DNA from: GCA-2718815 sp963578105
Lineage (GTDB): Bacteria; Planctomycetota; Planctomycetia; Pirellulales; Pirellulaceae
Reading direction: 5' to 3'
Assembly: GCA_963578105.1 (NCBI GenBank)
Contig: CAUZBP010000008.1
Location: forward strand, 1-64,000
Length of the DNA stretch: 64,000 nt
The notes below the pieces were generated by a model. It made no database searches. It saw only the letters and a list, made by a program, of their open reading frames with translations, and was not told the origin of the DNA. Made by a program: the position numbers and the translations under genes. Below, in pieces: positions 45,261 through 54,193 of this stretch (the stretch's first letter is position 1; each line of letters begins with the position of its first letter).

Positions 45261-48086
45261 CTATCTAATTGTGACAAAATCGTTGTGATTGATCAAAACC
45301 AGAACTAAATTTTCCCGTGCACGCTGAACGGGATCGGTCGCTGGTGCAACCTGGTTGGCTGCGTCATTCAACAGCGTCAGGCGTTCCGGAACGCTGAGTT
45401 GTTTCGCTTGAAATTCAAGAAACTCGAGGCAGGCCGTTAATTCCTCGGCACTCGGCACTCGGGATAAAATCGTTTCGAAGGCTAAGGTGATAAACTGGTC
45501 ATGCGATGCGCTGCTGCGATTTTCGTTGACTCCCACCCCTCCTGCCAAAAGGACTTGCTCGCTCAGGCGGAGTGCGACTTGTCGCGACTGCGCAAGTGCC
45601 AGTGAACTGTTGACAAGCGCCAACGCCTGCTGAGGACGAATCGTTTCCTGGCGCCGATAGCACTCACGAGGATTCGCAGCGTCGAATACGTCGAGAAACG
45701 ACATTTGGTTATCGCGCGCGTGGTGAAAATAGATACTACGACGTGGGATGAGAAGACCCTGGTGGTGGTCGATCTCCGATCCTCCCAGCGTCAGATCCAG
45801 GTTCCCCGCCAAATGCAACAGGGCATCGCGCACCGTTTCCGCTTCCGCGCGACGCACGTTCATTCGCCAAAAACGACTGTTGTCAGGATCCATCGACTGC
45901 GGATGGTTCGCAACCTTCAAAGCCTCGCTCTCCGGCACTGTAAACGTCGCACTTCGCATGCGATAGACACTGGAGGTCACGATCAGCCGGTGGATGTGTT
46001 TCATGCTCCACTGATTGTTCACCAGCTCGATCGCCAGGTAGTCCAGCAAATCAGCGAGTCGCGGACGCGGACTGCGCAATCCAAAATCATCAACCTTTTC
46101 CACCAAAGGGCGGCCAAAGTGACGCAGCCAGATATGGTTGATAGCGACCCGCGCCGTGAGTGGATGACCACGGTCCGTGATCCAGCGAGCCAACGCCAAC
46201 CGTCTGCCCGTACTCACGCGTGGGTAGACCTCGCCCAACGGCTCGTAGACTGCGTCTCCCTCCTCCGGCTCCTTCAGCATCCCCTTCAATTGTTGGTAGA
46301 TTTTGTCAAGCCGTTTTTCAGCCGCACGAACCGTCTGCTTCGAGTCGGCAGTGTCGTACTTGCGTTTTTCACGAAAAACATCATTTCGCAGGGCGCCCAA
46401 CTCCTGGATCGTCGTCAAGAGCTGTTCTTTGACTTCTGCATCCTGGGCACGGCGTTCAGCCTGCCCTGCAGCTGTAGTGAGCTCTTGCATGGCGATTGCG
46501 TCGACTGAAGCCTCACTGCCGGCAGTCGGATGTCTCTTTTGTTCAACCTCCAGACGCAGCTCCAGAGAGGCGAGCTTTGCAGATGCCAGGTCCAACCTAT
46601 TGTGAGCCAGTTCAACCGCTTCTCTTGCCAGTTTGTATTCCAGAGATTCGGGCAACGGTGGACGGTCACCAAATATCTTCTCCTGAACGTCCACTTCCAC
46701 TTCCGCCGAGCTGACGGCCCCTTTTGCAGCAATCAGCATTTCACGGGTAACAAACGTTCGCAGTGACGGATAATAACTTTCCACTGGTAGAACGACCGGT
46801 TGGACGTCCAGTGTGCCGCCGAAAACCGATGGCCCTCCCGGGTCGATCTTGATGTTGGTGTCCGGTTGCTTGGGATTCCCTCGTTCAAACAAATATGTCG
46901 GCGTTTCAGGCCGGGCATCGTAAATCCGCGCCAGCCCGTCTTTGCTGGTTTCCAACTCGCCTAACACGCGATCCGTGCGAACGTCGTGCGGTTCAAACAC
47001 AGCCCGCAGACGATAGTACTCGGCCTGAGAAATTGGATCGTACTTGTGGTCATGGCACTTGGCGCATCTCATCGTCACACCCAGCAAGGCCCTGCCGGTG
47101 TGCTCTACCACATCATCCAACCAGACATTGCGATCAAACTTGTACCAGTTGCGGGCGAGGAATCCTGTAGCGCGGATCGCATTTTCATCGCCCGGATGAA
47201 GTTCGTCGGCTGCCAACATCTCCTGAATCATGCGGTCGTAGCCCTTGTCATCATTGAGCGACTCAATGATCCAATCCCGCCAACGCCAGATGTGTCGCTG
47301 GCTGTAACGGACCAACTGACCGAAGCCGGACCAATCGCTGTACCGCCAGACATCCATCCAATGTCGTCCCCAGCGTTCTCCATACTGTGGGCTGTTCAGC
47401 AACCGGTCAACTTCGCGCTCATACGGCCCGGGCGATTTGTCGTTTAAGAACCCAATCAGCTGTTCATGCGTTGGCGGCAGACCGATTAGATCCAGGTAAA
47501 CCCGGCGTAGCAGTACCTCTGGCGCAGCCGCCGGAACAGGAGTCAAACCAGCTCGGTCGTGCGAGGCAGCGATGAACTGATCCAACGCGTTGTTCACCCA
47601 GACCGGATTCTCCACCGCTGGTACGGGAGGACGGACTATTTTCTGATACGCCCAATGCTCGTCAGGATGGGGAGGAATCGGTTCGTCCGGTGCGATCGCC
47701 CCCTCGTTGATCCAGGTTCGAATCGTCTCAACTTGCGCAGCATCGAGTGGTGATCCTTCGCCTTCGGGTGGCATCCGGTAGTCAATGTCTGTGGCCGAAA
47801 CACGCTCTAACAACAAGCTTGCGTCCGCATCACCAGGTTCCAGAACCACTCCACTATCGCTTCCCTGAAGAATGAGCGAAGTGGCATCTAGTCGCAATCC
47901 GGCTTCCTGCCTCAAGGCACCGTGACAAGCGAAACACTTGGTCTCCAGAATCGGCTTGACGCTGCCGACGTAGTCCACTGAATCCCCTCGACTCGGAGTT
48001 GGAATCGCCGTAAACAAAAACAAAATGATCCCGGCGGCGCAACAGCGGGCGGCAGTTTTTGGGTCATATCGGTGCTGCATGTTCAT
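45261..48086 (-). CDS. PSCyt1-DUF1549-DUF1553 (PSD1) protein with coiled-coil insert (pair 4)
   Basis: A 941-residue exported protein (ATG 48086; an in-frame ATG six bases later and a longer frame to 48125 are alternatives). A signal peptide (AAGIILFLFTAIPTPSRG) leads into PSCyt1 with CFACHGALRQEAG and MPPEGEG. DUF1549 has YLDLIGLPPT and ERWGRHWMDVWRYSDWSG and ends in CAKCHDHKYDPIS. A long Ala/Glu/Lys-rich insert (about 450-630) is predicted coiled coil. DUF1553 begins ALARWITDRGHPLTARVAIN and ends DFVTIR. The domain order and insert are the same as in pair 1, and its DUF1501 partners are the same flavour too. Confidence 0.9.
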   Translation of the reverse strand: MNMQHRYDPKTAARCCAAGIILFLFTAIPTPSRGDSVDYVGSVKPILETKCFACHGALRQEAGLRLDATSLILQGSDSGVVLEPGDADASLLLERVSATDIDYRMPPEGEGSPLDAAQVETIRTWINEGAIAPDEPIPPHPDEHWAYQKIVRPPVPAVENPVWVNNALDQFIAASHDRAGLTPVPAAAPEVLLRRVYLDLIGLPPTHEQLIGFLNDKSPGPYEREVDRLLNSPQYGERWGRHWMDVWRYSDWSGFGQLVRYSQRHIWRWRDWIIESLNDDKGYDRMIQEMLAADELHPGDENAIRATGFLARNWYKFDRNVWLDDVVEHTGRALLGVTMRCAKCHDHKYDPISQAEYYRLRAVFEPHDVRTDRVLGELETSKDGLARIYDARPETPTYLFERGNPKQPDTNIKIDPGGPSVFGGTLDVQPVVLPVESYYPSLRTFVTREMLIAAKGAVSSAEVEVDVQEKIFGDRPPLPESLEYKLAREAVELAHNRLDLASAKLASLELRLEVEQKRHPTAGSEASVDAIAMQELTTAAGQAERRAQDAEVKEQLLTTIQELGALRNDVFREKRKYDTADSKQTVRAAEKRLDKIYQQLKGMLKEPEEGDAVYEPLGEVYPRVSTGRRLALARWITDRGHPLTARVAINHIWLRHFGRPLVEKVDDFGLRSPRPRLADLLDYLAIELVNNQWSMKHIHRLIVTSSVYRMRSATFTVPESEALKVANHPQSMDPDNSRFWRMNVRRAEAETVRDALLHLAGNLDLTLGGSEIDHHQGLLIPRRSIYFHHARDNQMSFLDVFDAANPRECYRRQETIRPQQALALVNSSLALAQSRQVALRLSEQVLLAGGVGVNENRSSASHDQFITLAFETILSRVPSAEELTACLEFLEFQAKQLSVPERLTLLNDAANQVAPATDPVQRARENLVLVLINHNDFVTIR

Positions 48087-48970
48087 TCCAGCACTCAAGG
48101 GGAGCAGGGGAAACCGGTAATCCAAATATCTTATTCCAGGGTACCATGCCAGCCTCTCTCAGTAACCAGCAAAACCTTCGAAATGGAAACTCGATTGGAC
48201 CCCTCGCGGGTTGAAAACTTCAGCGGAAATTCTAAAACAGCCCGGCGTCAATGTCAAATATCGAGTTTAGCTGCCCGATCCTTCACGCAAACGTTAAAGC
48301 AAAAACAAAACGTTGTTCTGGAACAGAAATAGCCACCGTCTGAACCCTATCGACCCCGTCACAATTCAATAAGTTTTTTGTGAACTTTACTTCCTGCGTG
48401 CTCGCCGGCGCGTTTCCTCCAGCAGGAACTCAGTACCAGCCCCCGAGCATAGTGTAACACCGGATTCGACACCATCACTGACAACTTTTGTTGCGAGTCC
48501 TGAAGAAACAAAACATCGTCGTCGAGCACCGCAGAACCGCACCGGTTTCAATCAGCTCAAAAATGAACGAGTACGACTCCGAACAAAATCGACAAGGCCT
48601 TGTCCACGGAAACCAGTAGTTTTCCAGGGACCACCCGGCAACCAGACATCATAACTTGGCCCTTGGAACCAAAGTCTGGTGAGAAAATCGCGGGACAATT
48701 GGAACACGGTGCTGACAGGGACCGGACCCTTCTGTCGGTACGCTCGATTTTGTCTCTCCCCGCAGGGGACCTTCTCATCCAGGCGATGTGCCAAGAGCCT
48801 ACTTTTTTATCGCCATCCAAGAGATTACAAACTATTCAAATCACCGATTGCCACACAATGAATGCACAAAATTTGTTCGGCCGCCACACCAGCCACTACG
48901 AACCCTACTCCATTGACGGAAAGTGAAGCCGCACGTTATCACTAGATAACCCGCTAACAGTCGCCTGCAG
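48087..48970. other. Long intergenic region between divergent genes
   Basis: About 880 bases with no gene I can support. A plus-strand frame from a TTG at 48600 to 48926 and short minus-strand frames near 48400-48560 show no family resemblance. Promoters of the PSD1 gene (minus) and the symporter gene (plus) should lie here. It may hold further decayed sequence that I cannot identify. Confidence 0.35.
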
Positions 48971-50882
48971 ATGCAGACCATGCCCAACCACGAATTACTG
49001 ACGACTCTCGACTACGTCCTGATCGTTGTTTACCTGGTGGGTGTGGTGGCGTTCGGGTCCTTCATGGCCCGTGGCCAAAAAACCTCGGACGACTATTTCG
49101 TGGCCGGTCGACGCATGCACTGGTTTCCACTGGCCCTCTCCATCTGGGCATCTCTGACCAGTGCCAATTCAATGCTGGGAGGGCCCGCCTACGGGCTATA
49201 GCCAGGACCTGCAGTACCTTCCTATTTCGCTGGTGGCCATCCTGGCGACGATGTTTGCAGTCGGTCTGGTTCTGCCGCTGCTGCACCCGTTGCGACTGAC
49301 GACGGCCTACACGTATCTGGAAAAGAGATTCGGGCTGCTGGTCCGCTGTGTCGGCAGTGCCCTTTTTATTCTGCTCCGCGGTGGTTGGCTGGCTTCCGTG
49401 ATCTACGCGCCATCTCTGGCCCTTTCGGCGGTCATTCCCGTACCGAAAATCGACGCAGCACTTGTTCCCCTGGCCGAATTGTGCGGCACCAACGGCAGCA
49501 CCATCTTCTGGATCACTGTCGTGGGCTTGGGCGCCACCATTTATACCGCACTGGGTGGACTGAAGGCGGTAATCTGGACGGACATGATCCAATTCTTTGT
49601 ATTTGTCGGAGGTCTGTCCGCCATCTGGTTTCTGCTGCTCAGTGAATTGGGCACTTCCACGTTACTGCGCGAGTTGGGAAAGGTGCCCCGAGCCTACGCC
49701 GGCAACGACTTCGAAGCCGGCTGGGGAAAGCGCGTCCAGTTGGACGGAAGTCTCAGTCGGTCATTTGACGGGACACCACTCGAGTTTTCCTGGCGGCAGC
49801 TCAATCGATTCACAAAGATCGATCACGTTCACATGGAGGACCCACAGACGCCCCGCCCCACGATCGTTCTTCCGGAAAAATCGGGGGACGTTCAATCGGC
49901 CACGCTCACCTTTGCCTTGCGAGTAACGACCAGCGGTAATCCGCCGTTACAGTCCCCCCCGTCGACGGTCAACGTCCTCGTCAGGGATCAGCCCGGCGTC
50001 GCGGCGACACATCCCCCCCCCGCCTATCACGATCGCCCACATGACACCTGGTTCGATTTCAGTTCGAAGTTTGTTTTTACGACAGGAGTCACTTTCTGGA
50101 TACTTTTTGTGGGTCATCTTCTATCGTCTGTTAACAGCACCGCCACCGATCAGGTTGCTTTGCAGAGATACTTCAGTGCATCCTCCCTGAAAAACAGCAA
50201 GCGGGCACTCTGGTTGAATGCATTCTGTGACGTGCAGTTAATGCCCATCATGTATCTGACCGGTGCTGGTGTACTGGTCTACTATGCCATCCACCACCAT
50301 CCGAACGTACCCATCGATACCGCGCAGGCCATGCCCTTCTTTGTGGCTCACAAGTTAAACCTGGTCTTTCCAGGACTGGCCGGGTTGTTTATCGCCACCC
50401 TGTTTGCCGCCACAATGTCCAGTATCGATTCGGGTATCAACTCGATCAGTGCAGCCATCACTACCGACTGGTACCGTCGTCTCCTGGTCCGCGACCAGGA
50501 GGAACGGCATTACTTGAAGGCTGCCCGCTGGATTACTTTAAGCCTGGGTCTGCTGGCAACGTGTGTCGCTGTTTTCCTGGGCAGCTTGGGAGAAATCTGG
50601 CAAATCGCCGTGGCCTTGATGGGCCTCTGGACAGGCCCGTTGCTGGGAATTTTCCTACTTGGATTTTTAACTCGACGAGCCAACACCGTCGGCGTTTTGA
50701 TCGGCGCAGCCGCCGGACTGGTGTGTACATTTGTGTTCCACCATGCCAACGGCAATGAGTTTCTGTACGCCCTGGTAGGGCTGATTCCCACCCTGCTGCT
50801 GGGTTACCTGACCAGTATCCCCGGCCCGCTGCCACAATCGAAACAGATCTCCGGCCTCACTTACTGGACACGGAAAAAGTAG
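48971..50882 (+). pseudogene. Sodium:solute symporter (SSS family), broken by +1 frameshift, with Ig/PKD-like insert
   Basis: The first 76 codons encode an SSS start: LDYVLIVVYLVGVVAFGSFM, KTSDDYFVAGRRMHWFPLA and WASLTSANSMLGGPAYG, then a TAG at 49199. In the +1 frame (open from 49161 to 50882) the protein continues YSQDLQYLPISLVAILATMF and the rest of the transporter, so one extra base around 49190-49198 separates the halves. Later helices contain ALGGLKAVIWTDMIQFF, STATDQVALQRYFSASS and SSIDSGINSISAAITTDWY, all SSS signatures. Between them (49722-49985) is an extra beta-rich domain: VQLDGSLSRSFDGTPLEFSW, then ATLTFALRVTTSGNPPLQSP and TVNVLV, as in PKD/REJ-type Ig-like repeats. Could be a sequencing error, a pseudogene or recoding. 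Substrate unknown. Confidence 0.8.
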
Positions 50883-50964
50883 GTGCCGTTCATTTTACGG
50901 AGTGAGCAGGTCGTCGCCCACCAGAACCGGGCGGCAACTCGGCGATGCAAAAACCGGATTCGCT

Positions 50965-52410
50965 TCAAAGTCCCAACTCAGCCAGTAGGTCCCCGAAGGC
51001 CGAGATCACATCGTCTGCCGCTGATTCAACCGGTGCGGCTGGAATGTTGTAGGTTCGCAGCGCCGAAGAAACTGACATGCCACCCTGCCTGACCGTCTGG
51101 GCAACCGGAATATAGGCCAGAACTCCGTTGGCGTAACCTGCAAACATGGTGTGTTTGGCTGTTGAACATTGCTTCACACCCAACTGAATTTCGACAAACG
51201 GCTCGCCAGGCATTCCCAATAAAACAAAATCGTCAATGCGAAACCCGACCAGAGGATACTCAAGAGAATGCTCCAGGTCCCCTGCCCTGACTTTCTCTAA
51301 AACCCCCTCTGCCCACCTGACCACCAGTTCCTGGGGCACTCTCTCAGTCGTTGCTGCCTGCGCATCGACCATTCCTTGGAAAACCGCACGCTCCCTGACA
51401 ACTCGGCGTTCCGCCTCGTCCAAGGAAGGAAGCTTCTGTAGTTTGACTCGGGCCACCCCATGGGCCGTCTTCAAGATCCGGTGCGTCGGTCCGTCATTAA
51501 ACCGTTTGTGATACAGCGCAAGGTCGGAAAGCGACTTGCCCCGATCGCGGATTTCTTCGTAAGGCCGGGTCTCAATCTGGTAGAAGGCATTGAGCGCCGC
51601 CCCGGCAACCTGACCCCCCATCCGCTCCTGTTCGCCCCAATCGCTTTGCAGAAAAGACCAGCAGGCCTGGTTACCGGCCGCGCCCGTGAGAAACAAACAA
51701 GTGGCAGGGCTGGCCGCTTCGACAATCCGTCGCACCACTCCGGGATAATCTTGACTGTAGAGGTAACGATCAAAACCCATGACGACAGGATGTGCAGCAT
51801 AGCTGACCAGAATCGCAATTGGTTGACCCTCCAGGTCATCCACCCGCAACACGTCCACACTTCGATCGGTGACTCCGTCCGGATTTCGGCCGATTAACAC
51901 CCTGCCATCTTCCGCTTCAATTTCCTCACGATTGATGGCCACCTGGGCCCGATCACTCGCCGCACCCACTCGCGCACTAACGCGCTGTGTATCAGCCACC
52001 GCAGCTACGTCTACCAGTTGTTCAGCCAGTCTTTCCAGATAATCATCCAGCGCTTCGATCTCACCCGGCCGGGCAGCCACATCGTGCGGACCCGCCAGAA
52101 TGCCCCGTGCGCTGCAGGGTCCGTTGTGCGTATGGGTGCAGCCGACCAGCACGTTCTCGCCGGGCGTTCCCACTTTCGCGCCAATGGCAACCCGGATTGC
52201 CTGTGCCAGGGGCAAGTCAAAGCCGATCAAATCGCAATCCAGGATAACGATCTTCACATTGTCATCGGCAATCACCAGTGCCGTGGCGAGCAACTGCGAT
52301 TCGGCGCCTTCGGCCCCCTCAATGCGACGCATTCCCCCCTGCATGCGAAAACCAACCGGTGGCGTGATATCAACCCGTGCCACACCGGCCGTCAACCTGT
52401 TTTCTGCCAT
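50965..52410 (-). CDS. Neutral/alkaline ceramidase-like protein
   Basis: A 481-residue protein of the neutral/alkaline non-lysosomal ceramidase superfamily, a zinc amidase fold. The start AGVARVDITPPVGFRMQGG is the family's N-terminal signature, and ENVLVGCTHTHNGP contains the metal-binding histidines. VSYAAHPVVMGFDRYLYSQD and FLTGAAGNQACW match the next conserved blocks. No signal peptide is visible, so it likely works in the cytoplasm; short bacterial members lacking secretion signals are often of unknown function. ATG 52410 was chosen for the GGAAGG ribosome binding site and its position 31 bases after the permease stop; an in-frame start at 52491 would overlap the permease. Probably co-transcribed with the permease. 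Confidence 0.82.
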   Translation of the reverse strand: MAENRLTAGVARVDITPPVGFRMQGGMRRIEGAEGAESQLLATALVIADDNVKIVILDCDLIGFDLPLAQAIRVAIGAKVGTPGENVLVGCTHTHNGPCSARGILAGPHDVAARPGEIEALDDYLERLAEQLVDVAAVADTQRVSARVGAASDRAQVAINREEIEAEDGRVLIGRNPDGVTDRSVDVLRVDDLEGQPIAILVSYAAHPVVMGFDRYLYSQDYPGVVRRIVEAASPATCLFLTGAAGNQACWSFLQSDWGEQERMGGQVAGAALNAFYQIETRPYEEIRDRGKSLSDLALYHKRFNDGPTHRILKTAHGVARVKLQKLPSLDEAERRVVRERAVFQGMVDAQAATTERVPQELVVRWAEGVLEKVRAGDLEHSLEYPLVGFRIDDFVLLGMPGEPFVEIQLGVKQCSTAKHTMFAGYANGVLAYIPVAQTVRQGGMSVSSALRTYNIPAAPVESAADDVISAFGDLLAELGL

Positions 52411-52441
52411 TTGTGCCTTCCGCTTCACACGGCCCTGGTTG

Positions 52442-53857
52442 TCAGCTCGCAGGGCTGCCCTCGGCTGAATCTTCCCGGAACAGCAATGCAAACAACAGCA
52501 TGATCATCCCTGCAAAGATTGCAGGGATTCCCCACAGCGGTTTCCAGTCGATGTTACGCAGGTACTCCTTTCGTTTTGCAGATTTCTCTTCTTTCAGCTG
52601 AGAAATCTGCTCGTCGAGGGCCGTTTTCTCATCTGCCGATACGGAAGTAAGCTGTTGCTGCAAGTCTTCAACCTCCGATCCAATCGCTTCCACGCGTTGG
52701 CTGGCTGCAACCGCTTCGGAAGTGGTGTACCACCCTTCAATTTTTCCCGCCGTCTGGGCACCGATCAGCATCCCCAACCCCAGAGTCAACATGACCAGCA
52801 AACCTTGGGCTTGCCCGCGAATTGCTTCGGGCGCTTTCTTGTCGGTATAAATCTGGCCTGTCACGAAAAAGAAATCGTAACAAATGCCATGCAGTAACAC
52901 CCCCACAAAGATCATCCACCGCACCTCTTCTGGCGAACCCAAGGCAAACAGAGCGTATCGCACAACCCACGCCAACATCCCAACCAGCAGCATCCACTTC
53001 ACACCCAGACGCCGGAAGAAAAATGGCATCACCAGCATGAAAAAGATTTCGGAAATCTGACCAAAGGACATCGTCGCCGCGATCACATCCTTGAACTGGA
53101 GCGCGCCAGCAACGGAACGCACGGCGCCGACCGAGCTGAAATCGACCATCTCGACCACGCGACTCGCTATCTGGTAATAAAATGCCAGCGGAATACAGAC
53201 CAACATCGAGCACAAGATAAAGATCAAATACGACGGGTCCTTGAGCAGCACGAGAGCCTTGAGACCTAGTACGTCGCCCGCGCTCACCTGGGTCTCTTTG
53301 TTCGGTGGCGTATGGGGTAGAGCAAAACTTAACAGCCCCAGAACCAAAGCCGAACCACTCGTGAGATAAAACATATCAATCGAGGTGTCCCAACCCCGCC
53401 AACTGAGCACTACGTTTGCCGCAATCCATCCGATCGTACCCCAGACGCGAATCATGGGAAATTGTTTTTCCGGATCATTCATGTTTCGCAGGGCAACCGT
53501 GTTGGTGAGAGCCAACGTCGGAAAATACGTCAACATGTACCCTAAAAACACCCAATTGATCGTGGAGGGCGCTGGATTGGCTCCGACCATCACCTGCGAA
53601 GCCCCATACATGATGGCGGCCCCGCCGATGTGTAAAAGAGCCAACACCCGTTGAGCTGCGAAAAAGCGATCTGCGATCATACCGACGAACAACGGCGTAA
53701 TCATTCCGGCAATGGGTCCCACCGAATATGTCCAGGCAAAATCGCCACCGGCAAATCCAATCGTTCCCAAATAATTCGGGGCGGTCACATACCATGCTCC
53801 CCAAATAAAGAATTGGAGGAACATCATCACACTAAGACGCACCCGTACCATGGTCAT
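52442..53857 (-). CDS. NupG-type MFS permease with coiled-coil loop
   Basis: A 471-residue major facilitator protein of the nucleoside:H+ symporter (NupG/XapB) family, with twelve predicted helices. MMFLQFFIWGAWYVTAPNYL is the family's helix-1 signature and FVGMIADRFFAAQRVLALLH the loop 2-3 motif. Before the last helix it has an extra charged stretch, EDLQQQLTSVSADEKTALDE through QLKEEKSAKRKEYLRN, predicted to be a coiled coil on the cytoplasmic or periplasmic face. ATG 53857 has AAGGGAAA upstream; a GTG at 53875 is in frame. It precedes the ceramidase-like gene in the same operon, so it may import that enzyme's substrate rather than a nucleoside. Confidence 0.85.
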   Translation of the reverse strand: MTMVRVRLSVMMFLQFFIWGAWYVTAPNYLGTIGFAGGDFAWTYSVGPIAGMITPLFVGMIADRFFAAQRVLALLHIGGAAIMYGASQVMVGANPAPSTINWVFLGYMLTYFPTLALTNTVALRNMNDPEKQFPMIRVWGTIGWIAANVVLSWRGWDTSIDMFYLTSGSALVLGLLSFALPHTPPNKETQVSAGDVLGLKALVLLKDPSYLIFILCSMLVCIPLAFYYQIASRVVEMVDFSSVGAVRSVAGALQFKDVIAATMSFGQISEIFFMLVMPFFFRRLGVKWMLLVGMLAWVVRYALFALGSPEEVRWMIFVGVLLHGICYDFFFVTGQIYTDKKAPEAIRGQAQGLLVMLTLGLGMLIGAQTAGKIEGWYTTSEAVAASQRVEAIGSEVEDLQQQLTSVSADEKTALDEQISQLKEEKSAKRKEYLRNIDWKPLWGIPAIFAGMIMLLFALLFREDSAEGSPAS

Positions 53858-54193
53858 TTTCCCTTGTGTTTCCACAAAAATTATTAGGACTCTTTTCCCA
53901 AACTACAAGCAAACAATAGCACTTCTCAATCACACCCTAACGACGACCGAAACCGACCTGATAAAATAATTTTTTCTCGAGTCAACGGATTGTATGACAG
54001 ATTGAAGACCGGAGATAGCCAAGCACAACTGCCCTCGCGTGAGCCTCCGGACTGCTAAACCGATTAGGTACCCGAGGAGCTGCCGATTTTCCAAACCAGG
54101 CAACGGGAACTCAACCTTTCTCCGCACTCTGCCGCTTGTCGATGTGGTGTGTTCCGGTACGATTGTCAGAATGAAGTTCCCGTCCAATCTATC
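53858..54193. other. Divergent intergenic region
   Basis: About 335 AT-richer bases between the permease (minus) and the SDR gene (plus); promoters for both should be here. No gene recognised. An in-frame GTG at 54149 could extend the SDR gene by 15 codons. Confidence 0.35.

Larger units (their letters stand above)
41813..45551 (-). repeat. Tandem duplication of PSD1 3' end plus DUF1501 gene
   Basis: Two direct units of about 1.86-1.88 kb: unit 1 is 43671-45551 (last 291 bases of the intact PSD1 gene, intergenic leader, DUF1501 copy A) and unit 2 is 41813-43669 (PSD1 relic, leader, DUF1501 copy B). Coding, intergenic and relic parts all align in the same order. Whether the original duplication covered the whole PSD1 gene cannot be seen; the relic begins exactly at the end of copy A. 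Confidence 0.8.

Noticed and set aside
48600..48926. 108-codon plus-strand frame in the long gap before the symporter
   Set aside because: TTG start, no recognisable motif; probably non-coding.
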